Shown here: positions 1 through 6,827 of the stretch, piece by piece | Numbering within the stretch: the stretch's first letter is position 1 | How the letters are laid out: each line of letters opens with the position of its first letter | DNA from: CBFHWY01 sp965659675 | GTDB taxonomy: Bacteria > Bacteroidota > Bacteroidia > Flavobacteriales_G > Salibacteraceae | NCBI GenBank assembly: GCA_965659675.1 | Contig: CBFHWY010000104.1 | Location: forward strand, 1-7,870 | Direction of reading: 5' to 3' | DNA length: 7,870 bases | The notes under the pieces: model-generated | Told to the model about the DNA's origin: nothing | Databases searched by the model: none | Seen by the model: the letters and a program-made list of their open reading frames with translations, nothing else | Program-made: the position numbers and the translations under genes

Positions 1-51
1 TCTGAGATGTTCAATGATCTGAAACTAATTTTTGATTTATTCCATAAAACA

Positions 52-90
52 GCCTGTAGCTTGCGGCTTGCGGCTTGCGGCTTGTGGCTT
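52..90. repeat. Heptanucleotide tandem repeat, about 5.5 imperfect copies
   Basis: The unit GCTTGCG occurs three times exactly (59-65, 66-72, 73-79), then once as GCTTGTG (80-86), then as a partial GCTT (87-90). A degenerate copy, GCCTGTA, precedes them at 52-58. It lies in the non-coding leader upstream of the OmpH-like gene. A 7-bp period is not a multiple of three, which fits intergenic rather than coding DNA, although one frame stays open across it to a TAG at 97-99. The last copy runs into a small GGC/GCC inverted repeat (86-96) without a T-run. Function is unknown; it could be a slippage-prone tract or a member of a dispersed intergenic repeat family. Confidence 0.85.
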
Positions 91-118
91 AAAGCCTAGT
101 CCCAACCCCCACATTTCT

Positions 119-126
119 TAGCTTTG
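119..126 (+). promoter_or_regulatory. Putative Bacteroidota -7 promoter element for the OmpH-like operon
   Basis: TAGCTTTG matches the TAnnTTTG consensus of the primary Bacteroidota sigma factor exactly. Transcription would start near base 133, leaving a leader of only about 9 nt before the ATG at 142. I see no convincing -33 TTG at the usual spacing, so this is a motif-based guess. Confidence 0.4.
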
Positions 127-141
127 CCAAAATTTTGATCG

Positions 142-753
142 ATGAAGAACATCTTTAATATCATTTTAGGCTTAGCTGTGGCCGGGTTATACATCCTTCA
201 TTTTACGGGTGGGAATGATTCAGCAGTGGACGCCAAAGCCCAGGACAGTACTAAAACGAAGAAAATCGATCGCACGGGTATGGTATCAAATATCGCCTAT
301 GTCAATACCGACAGTTTATGGTCGAAATATGAATATTATCAGGATATGCGTGACGATCTTCTGAAAGAGAAGGAAGTACTCGAGCGGCAGTATGAGAATC
401 AAATGAAGAAGTTTGAAAATAAGGTCATCCGATTTAGAGAAAAGGCACCTATGCTTTCTCAACGGGAAGGTCAACGCCAGCAAACGGCAATCATGGAGGA
501 AGAACAGCGCCTCGTTCAGTTGCAGGAAGATCTTACACTTCAGTTGGCTGAGAGTGAAACGGAGAAGAATGAGTCGATTCGCGCACGGATCGTTGGAGAG
601 ATCGAGACCTTCAATCTGGAAGGTGGATATGACTTCATCCTTGGATACAGCCTGTCGAGTGATGTGATCTATGCCGATGATCGTTTGGATGTAACCGCTG
701 AGATCGTGAAAAGACTGAATGAGAAATACCGCGCAGAGCAAGGAAAGAAATGA
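142..753 (+). CDS. OmpH/Skp-family periplasmic chaperone-like protein, membrane-anchored
   Basis: This 203-residue protein resembles the OmpH/Skp family, periplasmic chaperones that hold unfolded outer-membrane proteins on their way to the BAM machinery. Residues 5-22 are a hydrophobic segment ending in YILHF, which looks like an uncleaved N-terminal anchor; an AKA-Q site near residue 33 is a less likely signal-peptidase site. After a polar linker, the Skp-like domain starts at about residue 50 with the strand IAYVNTDSLWSKY. A long, charged coiled coil rich in Glu, Gln, Lys and Arg follows (about 68-150), and then the closing segment (YDFILGYS, VIYADDRLDVT, LNEKY), typical of Bacteroidota OmpH proteins. 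The ATG at 142 gives the complete anchor and has no strong Shine-Dalgarno. The stop overlaps the next start as ATGA, so the two genes are probably translationally coupled. It is not beside bamA here, so it is probably an additional paralogue rather than the main skp gene. Confidence 0.85.
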   Translation: MKNIFNIILGLAVAGLYILHFTGGNDSAVDAKAQDSTKTKKIDRTGMVSNIAYVNTDSLWSKYEYYQDMRDDLLKEKEVLERQYENQMKKFENKVIRFREKAPMLSQREGQRQQTAIMEEEQRLVQLQEDLTLQLAESETEKNESIRARIVGEIETFNLEGGYDFILGYSLSSDVIYADDRLDVTAEIVKRLNEKYRAEQGKK

Positions 754-1307
754 TTTCACCCGAGAAAAAGAACAAGAGTATAACCGAGTATTTATTGTAC
801 TTGTGGCACATGGAGGATCTTGTAAGAAGCCTGAACTTTGACTTCAAGGAGATCAAAAAACGTGTGATCGATACCATGCCTGGAGAACAGGAGACGCGCG
901 ATAAGAGTGAAGTATGGTTCAAGCAGGTCATTGATGAGATGCGCAAGAACAAATTGCAGGAGAAAGGTCACATTGAAGAAGCAGACGAAATTCTCGCCGA
1001 ACTCTTTTACCTGCACAACCTCCTGATCAATGCCCTACAGGATAAGCAGTACATCAAGGCATTTGAACAGGCAGGTCCGAACATCACCAGCCTGCAAAAC
1101 AGAACCACTTCAAATAGTTTGAATCCTGTTGAACATTGCTTAACCGGAGTTTATGGAGTGCTCTTGCTTAAAATGCAGGGAAAAGGCATTAGCAAAGAAA
1201 CCGAATCGGCAGTGAAAAGCTTTACCGATCTCCTGAATATGCTTTCAGAGCGTTATCAGGCCATGAAAGAAGGTGAGTTAGACTTTTCAAAAGAGGTCAA
1301 AAACTAA
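750..1307 (+). CDS. DUF4924-like protein of unknown function
   Basis: This 185-residue soluble protein has no signal peptide or membrane segment. The N-terminal pattern, an IxEYLLYLWxxEDLVRS-like helix at about residues 10-27, matches what I remember of the Bacteroidota-specific DUF4924 family, and the length fits. The predicted content is almost entirely helical: amphipathic helices with a heptad-like pattern at about 50-110 (DEMRKNKLQEKGHIEEADEI, then LFYLHNLLINAL), and another from 125 to the end that includes a VKSFTDLLNMLSERYQAM stretch. I recognise no catalytic motif. The ATG at 750 overlaps the TGA of the OmpH-like gene (751-753), with a weak AGGAAAG at 741-747. The pairing suggests a shared transcript, and possibly a link to envelope biogenesis, but that is inference only. 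The family call is from memory and was not searched. Confidence 0.75.
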   Translation: MISPEKKNKSITEYLLYLWHMEDLVRSLNFDFKEIKKRVIDTMPGEQETRDKSEVWFKQVIDEMRKNKLQEKGHIEEADEILAELFYLHNLLINALQDKQYIKAFEQAGPNITSLQNRTTSNSLNPVEHCLTGVYGVLLLKMQGKGISKETESAVKSFTDLLNMLSERYQAMKEGELDFSKEVKN

Positions 1308-1340
1308 AAAAGCCCTCCCACAACTGCGGGAAGGCTTCTT
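1308..1340. terminator. Bidirectional rho-independent terminator between convergent genes
   Basis: A hairpin forms between AAGCC (1310-1314) with CCC (1317-1319) on one side and GGG (1328-1330) with GGCTT (1333-1337) on the other. An internal C-A mismatch interrupts the stem and the loop is about 8 nt. On the minus strand the stem is followed by a run of six T (complement of A 1306-1311), a good terminator for the tRNA-His transcript. On the plus strand the tail is only TTCTT, so termination of the OmpH/DUF4924 operon would be weaker. It begins right at the stop codon at 1305-1307. Confidence 0.7.
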
Positions 1341-1343
1341 ACG

Positions 1344-1418
1344 GGTGGCTAATCGGATTTGAACCGACGACCCCTAGTGCCACAAACTAGTACTCTAACC
1401 AACTGAGCTATAGCCACC
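1344..1418 (-). tRNA. tRNA-His (anticodon GTG)
   Basis: Read on the minus strand, this folds into a complete cloverleaf. The acceptor stem GTGGCTA pairs perfectly with TAGCCAC, and the D arm is GCTC/GAGT. The anticodon stem is CTAGT/ACTAG with loop TTGTGGC, putting anticodon GTG at plus-strand 1381-1383. The T arm is GTCGG/CCGAT with loop TTCAAAT. The histidine identity element is present: an extra 5' G (G-1, base 1418) opposite discriminator C73 (base 1344). CCA is not encoded; the next three bases on the gene strand are CGT, so CCA must be added enzymatically. The gene is convergent with the DUF4924-like gene and divergent from the glycan operon. Confidence 0.96.
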
Positions 1419-1443
1419 ATGTTCCTGATCATCTCAGGGCTGG

Positions 1444-1451
1444 CAAAAATA
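1444..1451 (-). promoter_or_regulatory. Putative -7 promoter element for tRNA-His
   Basis: The plus-strand CAAAAATA reads TATTTTTG on the minus strand, an exact match to TAnnTTTG. Transcription would begin near base 1437, about 19 nt before the 5' end of the tRNA, a sensible tRNA leader. No clear -33 TTG is seen at the expected distance. Confidence 0.45.
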
Positions 1452-1505
1452 AGATATATTCTTACACCTCATAAGGAAAGCAACAATTTTGAAAATGCAT
1501 TTGCG

Positions 1506-1513
1506 TTAATTTG
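1506..1513 (+). promoter_or_regulatory. Weak candidate -7 element for the glycan operon
   Basis: TTAATTTG differs from TAnnTTTG at one position and lies 18 nt upstream of the TTG start at 1532. A TTTG at 1488-1491 could act as the -33 element, but the 14-nt spacing is shorter than usual. A second one-mismatch octamer, TGCATTTG, sits at 1496-1503. Either could drive the operon, and the leader would be very short. Confidence 0.25.
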
Positions 1514-1531
1514 TAGCCCTGACCTATCCGC

Positions 1532-2683
1532 TTGGATCAATACGTACTCCATATCAGTAGTTGGTACCCTTCCGTGAGGCATCCTAGCCTTGGGAACTTT
1601 GTGCAGCGACATATCTCTGCAGTCAATGTTCACATGCCCTCCGTAGTCCTACATCCTGTGGCTCTCGAAGGCTTAAATGAAATGGAGTTTGTAATGAATG
1701 AACAATCTCCATTTCCAGAGGCTTATGTTTATTACCCTCAGATTCAGGGAGAATCGAAGCTGATCTTTTGGAAGAAATGGAAGGCACTGGGAAAAGCATA
1801 TGAATTTGGACTTGGAAGAATCCTCGAGGCAAAGGGAAAACCAGCGCTCATCCATCATCATGTGGCTTATCCGCATGGCTACTTTGCTGTAAAAATTGCC
1901 AAAAAACTGTCGATTCCGCTCATCGCAACAGAACACTGGACGGGTTATACTGATGAAGATGGCGATTTTAAGTCTGCTAATCCCATCCAAAAACTGATCA
2001 CCAGGAGGTTCTACCGGAAAGCAAAAAAGGTACTCCCTGTGAGTGATCATCTTGGGAAAAGTCTCAAAAATCAAGGGCTCATCAGAGATTTTAGGGTGAT
2101 CCCAAATGTGGTGAACACCGATCGATTCAAGGCGAGTTTGGCGGAAACAGGTACGCATCGCTTTTTACACGTTTCTAATCTTAGAAATCGTCAAAAAAAT
2201 CTGGAGGGAATACTTCGGACATTCAGCAAGCTCGATGGAAATTTTCAATTGACCCTGATCGGAGAAGAGGTGAATGATGATCTGGATGAAATGCTCACAA
2301 AATATGGGCTAGAGCATAAAGTGAAGCTTTTGCTCAAACTCAGTGAACAAGAAGTAGCCGAACAAATGCGCAGCCACGATACTCTGGTACTATTCAGTTA
2401 TTTCGAGAATCTGCCCTGCGTACTCATCGAAGCGTGCTCATGCGGACTACAACTCATCAGCACGCGCGTAGGAGGCATTGCTGAATATTTCGATGAAAAA
2501 CAAGGGATTCAACTGATCGAAGCTGGAGCGGAAAAGGATCTACTTCAGGCATTAAAGCATGCCATGGATGCTCCGGATACTGATGAATTAAGATTGGCGC
2601 GTCATCAATATGCAAAGCAGAACTTTGGAATAGAGGCCATTGGTTGTGCTATCAATGAGGTATATCAAGCTGCACTGAATTGA
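1532..2683 (+). CDS. Glycosyltransferase family 4 (GT-B fold) protein, TTG start
   Basis: This 383-residue protein is a cytoplasmic or membrane-associated glycosyltransferase that would move a sugar from a nucleotide-sugar donor to a growing lipid-linked glycan. The N-terminal Rossmann half begins with YVLHISSWYPS (residues 4-14) and contains HHHVAYPHGY (108-117) and the acceptor-side EHWTGY (134-139). The GT4 half shows the linker RVIPNVVNTDRF (188-199), the donor phosphate-binding SNLRNRQKN (215-223), and the EX7E signature with E292 and E300 in FENLPCVLIEACSCG, followed by RVGGIAEYF (312-320). The only credible start is TTG at 1532: an in-frame TGA at 1520-1522 blocks extension, and a later start would cut the first beta-strand. 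It is the first gene of a four-gene operon, and its TGA overlaps the flippase start. Donor and acceptor sugars cannot be told from sequence. Confidence 0.9.
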   Translation: MDQYVLHISSWYPSVRHPSLGNFVQRHISAVNVHMPSVVLHPVALEGLNEMEFVMNEQSPFPEAYVYYPQIQGESKLIFWKKWKALGKAYEFGLGRILEAKGKPALIHHHVAYPHGYFAVKIAKKLSIPLIATEHWTGYTDEDGDFKSANPIQKLITRRFYRKAKKVLPVSDHLGKSLKNQGLIRDFRVIPNVVNTDRFKASLAETGTHRFLHVSNLRNRQKNLEGILRTFSKLDGNFQLTLIGEEVNDDLDEMLTKYGLEHKVKLLLKLSEQEVAEQMRSHDTLVLFSYFENLPCVLIEACSCGLQLISTRVGGIAEYFDEKQGIQLIEAGAEKDLLQALKHAMDAPDTDELRLARHQYAKQNFGIEAIGCAINEVYQAALN

Positions 2684-4020
2684 GATTGTTAGATACCATA
2701 CGATCACGCCTGTACATTTATGTGACGGGAAAGCAAGGGACTCAGGCCAGTGAATCTCATTCGCTTAGATCAACTGAAAGCACCCTGATCGTACAGGTGC
2801 TTACCATTGGCTTAACCTTCATTTCTTCATTTTTGATCAGTAGGTTGCTTGGTGCTGGTCCCTACGGAACTTATGTCTACTTCTTCTCCTGGGTTGGACT
2901 CTTCTCTGTCATTGCCAATGTGGGGCTTTATCAACTAGCCGTTCGGCAGATATCCGTAGCGCTCACAAACAACACAGGTAAAACCTTGAATGCATTCATT
3001 CGCTGGTCTCTATCCAGGGTTTTGTTTTTTGCCCTGGTATCAGGAGGACTCTTCTATTTTCTGGCTCCTTTGCTGAACATCAACAATGAATTTCTGCGCG
3101 TACTTGGCTTTTTTGCTGTGGCAATCTTAGGGCTGAATGTGCTTTTTCAGGGATACCTGGCCGGAGCCCATGAGGTAGTTCAAAGTCAGATCCCGATCAA
3201 TTTGTTTCGCCCCGGTGCGGTGATCTGCCTATTGCTTTTTGCACTCTACTTCTTAGATGAGCTCAATATTCAAATGGCTATTCTTTTTGGTACGAGCGGA
3301 ATTGTTTTGAGCCTCTTTTACTACATCTATCTTACCCGCAAGAAGTACAGAAAATTTGATCTGGCCAAAGAAGGTGAAACAAAGAAGAGTGCCTGGGTAG
3401 CGAGTTCCTATTATTTCTTCTTTTTAAGCCTGGTTTCCGTATTAAATTCCAGAGCAGATGTGATGCTACTCGGTTTGCTTGACACTGATGAGAACGTAGG
3501 GATTTACAATATCGCCGGGCGGTTTACAGACTTCATTCCGTTTACGCTGATCATTGTCAATATGGTTGCAGGCCCACTCATCGCCAAGTACTACGAGCAA
3601 AAGGACAAAACAAGGTTAAGCTCATTTCTACCGCGTATCGCCCGATTGAATTTTGTCTTTTCAAGCATTATCCTGCTCGGCCTTGTCTTTTTTGGAAATT
3701 TTGCGCTGGGGATCTTTGGGGAAAGCTTCAAGGCGGCCTATCCCGTGCTTTTGATCCTCGGTTTTGCCCAGTGGTTTAATGTCTCTACGGGTTCAGTGGG
3801 CCTCGTGTTGAGTATGACGGGTCATGAACGGCAAGCCCTGGTCATACAAGCGATCAGTGCAAGCCTGAATATTATTCTGGATCTCATCTTGATCCCCGCG
3901 TATGGGATCATTGGTGCAGCAATTGCTACCGCCATTTCACTCTTTCTTTGGAATACGGGCATGGTATATATCACCAGAAAGAAGATTGGAATTAAAGTCA
4001 CCATCTTTGGAAAGTTCTAA
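2680..4020 (+). CDS. Wzx-like polysaccharide flippase (MOP superfamily), TTG start
   Basis: This 446-residue integral membrane protein of the polysaccharide-transporter branch of the MOP exporters is expected to flip an undecaprenyl-linked oligosaccharide across the inner membrane. I count about 12 hydrophobic segments, roughly at residues 34-55, 64-86, 111-132, 140-160, 172-192, 198-217, 241-257, 285-302, 323-338, 353-370, 387-407 and 409-430. Family-typical pieces are SRLLGAGPYGTYVYF (54-68), VGIYNIAGRFTDF (273-285) and the C-terminal SLNIILDLILIPAYGIIGAA (395-414). The start is TTG at 2680, overlapping the upstream TGA as TTGA, a TTG version of the usual ATGA coupling; the first in-frame ATG is about 200 codons in. 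The stop abuts the sulfotransferase ATG exactly. It could instead move a different lipid-linked glycan such as a glycolipid, since no Wzy polymerase lies nearby. Confidence 0.9.
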   Translation: MRLLDTIRSRLYIYVTGKQGTQASESHSLRSTESTLIVQVLTIGLTFISSFLISRLLGAGPYGTYVYFFSWVGLFSVIANVGLYQLAVRQISVALTNNTGKTLNAFIRWSLSRVLFFALVSGGLFYFLAPLLNINNEFLRVLGFFAVAILGLNVLFQGYLAGAHEVVQSQIPINLFRPGAVICLLLFALYFLDELNIQMAILFGTSGIVLSLFYYIYLTRKKYRKFDLAKEGETKKSAWVASSYYFFFLSLVSVLNSRADVMLLGLLDTDENVGIYNIAGRFTDFIPFTLIIVNMVAGPLIAKYYEQKDKTRLSSFLPRIARLNFVFSSIILLGLVFFGNFALGIFGESFKAAYPVLLILGFAQWFNVSTGSVGLVLSMTGHERQALVIQAISASLNIILDLILIPAYGIIGAAIATAISLFLWNTGMVYITRKKIGIKVTIFGKF

Positions 4021-4875
4021 ATGAAACCATCTTTCTTCATCATAGGAGCTCCAAAAAGCGGAACATCGAGCATAGATCATTATCTGGCTCAACACCCCCA
4101 GGTTAAGATGGCACCAAAAGAGCTTCACTTTTTTGGCAGGGATCTGGGTGTCCGCCAGAAAGAACTTACAATGAAGGAATACCAGTCACATTTTGCCGGA
4201 CAAACTGCAAAGCATTTTGGTGAAAGCTCCGTTTGGTACCTCTTTTCAAAAAATGCTGCTAAAGAGATCCATGACTTTAATCCGCAGGCAAAGATCATCG
4301 CGATCCTCAGAGAACCCATTCAATTTCTTGAATCGCTTCATGCTCAATTCCTCTATGATGGGGATGAATCCGAAAAGGATCCAAACAAGGCGATCTTTAA
4401 ATCTGACTTTGGCCGTTCGGTGAACTTCGAGTATCGTCCGGACTATTTTGAGGCTGCATCTTTCGGGACACAGCTTCAAGGCTATTATGATGTTTTTCCA
4501 AAAGAGCAGCTTCATGTGATCTTGTTTGAAGACTTGAAGGAAAAGCCAGAAGAGGTCTTTGATCAACTACTGGACTTCCTGGAGCTCGACGACTTTAGTC
4601 CAGATTTTGAGAAAAAGAACCAGCGAAAGGCCACCCGATCGGCAAAACTTCAACAAGTGCTCAGAGAAAAGCCTTCAAGAATGAAACAGCTGGGTAAGTT
4701 GATCTTCCCAAACAAGGCCATTAGGCATAAGATCATGGATCTACTTGATCAATTGAATAGAGGAGGCACAGCCGAAAGTATAAGTGCTGAAAATCAAGAT
4801 CTGATCATCAGTAAGCTCAGTGCTGAGATCGATAAAATCGAAGCCCTGCTGGGGAGAGAACTCAACTGGAGGTAA
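4021..4875 (+). CDS. PAPS-dependent sulfotransferase (Sulfotransfer_1-type), probably glycan O- or N-sulfotransferase
   Basis: This 284-residue enzyme should transfer a sulfuryl group from 3'-phosphoadenylyl sulfate to a hydroxyl or amino group, here most likely on a sugar of the glycan made by this operon. The 5'-phosphosulfate loop is GAPKSGTSS (residues 9-17), with K12 as the expected phosphate-binding lysine. KELHFF (33-38) matches the KEPHFF stretch of heparan-sulfate-type sulfotransferases, making E34 the likely catalytic base. The 3'-phosphate site is ILREPIQFLESLHAQF (95-110), with R97 and S105 at the family's eight-residue spacing. The tail LLGRELNWR (276-284) is also family-like. 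There is no signal peptide, so it acts in the cytoplasm before export. ATG 4021 follows the flippase TAA with no gap. Length is normal for the family, and the binding residues look intact. The acceptor is unknown. Confidence 0.9.
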   Translation: MKPSFFIIGAPKSGTSSIDHYLAQHPQVKMAPKELHFFGRDLGVRQKELTMKEYQSHFAGQTAKHFGESSVWYLFSKNAAKEIHDFNPQAKIIAILREPIQFLESLHAQFLYDGDESEKDPNKAIFKSDFGRSVNFEYRPDYFEAASFGTQLQGYYDVFPKEQLHVILFEDLKEKPEEVFDQLLDFLELDDFSPDFEKKNQRKATRSAKLQQVLREKPSRMKQLGKLIFPNKAIRHKIMDLLDQLNRGGTAESISAENQDLIISKLSAEIDKIEALLGRELNWR

Positions 4876-6779
4876 TGTGTGGAATTGGGGGCATATGGGT
4901 GAAAAAGTGGACTGGGCAAGAGCATACTCAGCTGAGTGTGATCAACCAAAAGCTCAAGCATCGCGGACCCGATGACGAAGGTTATGTGCTCGCCAGAAAT
5001 GGTGCTCAGTTTCATTTCAGATCGGATGACAGTGTTGATTCGCTTGAACTCAAGCATTTCAAAGAAGACTCGGAGTCCTTTGATTGGGGCTTTACGCATC
5101 GCCGTTTGAGTATTATTGACCTAAGTTCAGCTTCGCATCAACCCATGGAACTCAATGCATTTCAGCTGGTATTTAATGGTGCGATCTATAACTATCGAGA
5201 ACTCAGGACGGAGCTTGAAAAGCGAGGTCATGTTTTCAAAAGTGAAGGAGATACCGAGGTGCTTCTCAGAGCATATATGGAGTGGGGAGAAAAATGCCTG
5301 GATCACCTGAATGGGATGTGGGCATTTGTGATCTATGACCCGAGAACAAGAAGCTGGTTCGGAGCACGCGATATTACGGGTGTAAAGCCACTTTATCTCA
5401 GGGAAGATCAGAACATGTTTGCATTCTCCTCGGAGGCTCATGTTTTATCGGATATCGCTTCATCGCCTCAAATGAATCACCTGCAAGTCATCGACTTCCT
5501 GATAAGAGGAAATCAGGAAAGCGGAGAGGAAACGATGTTTAGTGGTGTTAAGGAGCTTAAACCTTCACAGGCATTTCGTTTTGATGGAAAAGAACTAAAG
5601 ATTTTTACCTATTACCAGCCCAAAGAACTTTTGACAAAAGGTCTTAGCTGCGATCTTGATGAGCTGAGTTCATTGTTGAGTGAAGCAACGGCGAGACACG
5701 CAATAGCGGATGTATCTCTGGGCTCATGTTTGAGTGGGGGCATCGATAGCAGCGCGATCACTGGAATGCTTGCAAGCAACGAAAACATTGAAGATTTTGA
5801 GGCCTTTAGCGCGGTTTTTCCGGGGACTGATTTTGATGAATCAGTTTATGCCCAATCTGTGATCTCAAAGTGGAACCTGCCATGGAATAGGGTAGAGCCT
5901 AAAGCAGAAGACTTTCGTGAGAACTTAAAGTCACTTCACCTCATTCAGGAGTTTCCGCTCATTTCCTCATCTACATTTGCCCAGTATGAGCTTATGCGTA
6001 TCGCTCATGACAAAGGGGTAAAGGTCATGTTGGATGGACAGGGAGCAGATGAGCTCTTTGGCGGATATCCTCAATATCAATTCGCCTATTACAATCAACT
6101 CCTTAGGAAAAACCTATTGAGCCTGCCAGGGGTGATCACCCGCCACAAACAATCGTTTTTCACCTTTCTGAGGAACAATATGCGCATGAGAATGCTTGCT
6201 AATCCAGCATCAAACCGCAAACTCCTGATGAGATTCTACCCAGAACTGAATCTGATCAGAGAAGAGCTTTTGCATGAATACTTTGAACATGCCGTAAACG
6301 CAGAAAACAGTTCATTCTTTAGTGATGCTAATCAATACCTTGCATCTGACTTTTTTGGGGAGAACCTAAAAAACTTACTTCGCTACGAGGATCGCAACTC
6401 AATGCACTTTGGGATTGAGGCGCGCACACCATTTGCAGATGATCGTCCATTATTCGAAGCGGTATTCAGCTTGTCTGCCTCCGAAAAACTCGGCCCTTAT
6501 CCGATGAAGTCTTTGTTGCGCCAAGCAGCTTCGCTATACTTACCCAAAAAGGTTCTGGATAGAAAAGACAAAATGGGTTTTGTTTCACCTCACAACAAAT
6601 GGCTGTGCCAGTTCAAGGAAGAAATGAAACATTATTTCCATGAAAAATCGGAATTATTCAAGCCTGAACCTGGATCAAAGGAGCTGGATCTTTTATTTCC
6701 GAATGAACAAGACTCCGAGAATTATCGAAGTTTCAGGTTTATCAGTGCTCGAATATGGGAGGATGCTTTTTTTGTATAA
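4875..6779 (+). CDS. asnB: Asparagine synthetase B-like glutamine-dependent amidotransferase
   Basis: This 634-residue protein has the full two-domain architecture of glutamine-hydrolysing asparagine synthetases. The class II glutaminase domain (about 2-200) starts with MCGIGG, where Cys2 is the nucleophile, and has KHRGPDDEGY (28-37), HRRLSIIDLS (75-84), NGAIYNY (101-107), EGDTEVLL (124-131) and ARDITGVKPLY (164-174). The synthetase domain (about 250-600) has the ATP pyrophosphatase loop SGGIDSS (287-293), DGQGADELFGGY (387-398), EARTPFADDRP (515-525) and RKDKMGF (563-569). Clustered with a sulfotransferase, flippase and glycosyltransferase, it may amidate a carboxylated sugar, as proposed for surface-polysaccharide AsnB homologues such as WbpS, rather than make asparagine. 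GGAGG at 4868-4872 lies only 2 nt before the ATG, which shares one base with the preceding TAA. Two substrate-site positions differ from E. coli AsnB: Ala103 for Glu76, and Gln389 for Glu348. Confidence 0.92.
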   Translation: MCGIGGIWVKKWTGQEHTQLSVINQKLKHRGPDDEGYVLARNGAQFHFRSDDSVDSLELKHFKEDSESFDWGFTHRRLSIIDLSSASHQPMELNAFQLVFNGAIYNYRELRTELEKRGHVFKSEGDTEVLLRAYMEWGEKCLDHLNGMWAFVIYDPRTRSWFGARDITGVKPLYLREDQNMFAFSSEAHVLSDIASSPQMNHLQVIDFLIRGNQESGEETMFSGVKELKPSQAFRFDGKELKIFTYYQPKELLTKGLSCDLDELSSLLSEATARHAIADVSLGSCLSGGIDSSAITGMLASNENIEDFEAFSAVFPGTDFDESVYAQSVISKWNLPWNRVEPKAEDFRENLKSLHLIQEFPLISSSTFAQYELMRIAHDKGVKVMLDGQGADELFGGYPQYQFAYYNQLLRKNLLSLPGVITRHKQSFFTFLRNNMRMRMLANPASNRKLLMRFYPELNLIREELLHEYFEHAVNAENSSFFSDANQYLASDFFGENLKNLLRYEDRNSMHFGIEARTPFADDRPLFEAVFSLSASEKLGPYPMKSLLRQAASLYLPKKVLDRKDKMGFVSPHNKWLCQFKEEMKHYFHEKSELFKPEPGSKELDLLFPNEQDSENYRSFRFISARIWEDAFFV

Positions 6780-6785
6780 AGCACG

Positions 6786-6827
6786 ACCGAACAACAATAA
6801 ATAGGGCTTCGGTGTTATCATTTTTTT
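6786..6827 (+). terminator. Weak candidate terminator of the glycan operon
   Basis: ACCGAA (6786-6791) is the exact reverse complement of TTCGGT (6808-6813), with a 16-nt loop, and a run of seven T follows at 6821-6827. The 7-nt gap between stem and T-run and the large loop are not canonical, and the T-run also borders the next promoter element. It is the only hairpin-plus-T-run in the gap, so it is listed with low confidence. Confidence 0.3.

Noticed and set aside
86..97. GGCTT-A-AAGCC inverted repeat as a terminator
   Set aside because: There is no T-run after it, and the sterically possible stem is only three base pairs.
1..99. Open frame from base 1 to the TAG at 97-99 as the tail of an upstream gene
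   Set aside because: It would run through the heptamer repeat and encode Cys/Leu/Ala-rich sequence with no recognisable motif. About 32 codons without a visible start is too little to support a gene.
316..759. 147-codon minus-strand frame across the OmpH-like gene
   Set aside because: It is a shadow of a strongly supported coding sequence, with low-complexity, Leu/Phe-rich translation and no family resemblance.
1344..6779. tRNA-His as the integration site of a glycan genomic island
   Set aside because: Integrases normally use the 3' part of a tRNA gene. Here the 3' end faces the DUF4924-like gene, only 36 nt from its stop, and the glycan operon lies on the 5' side. I see no integrase and no duplicated tRNA end.
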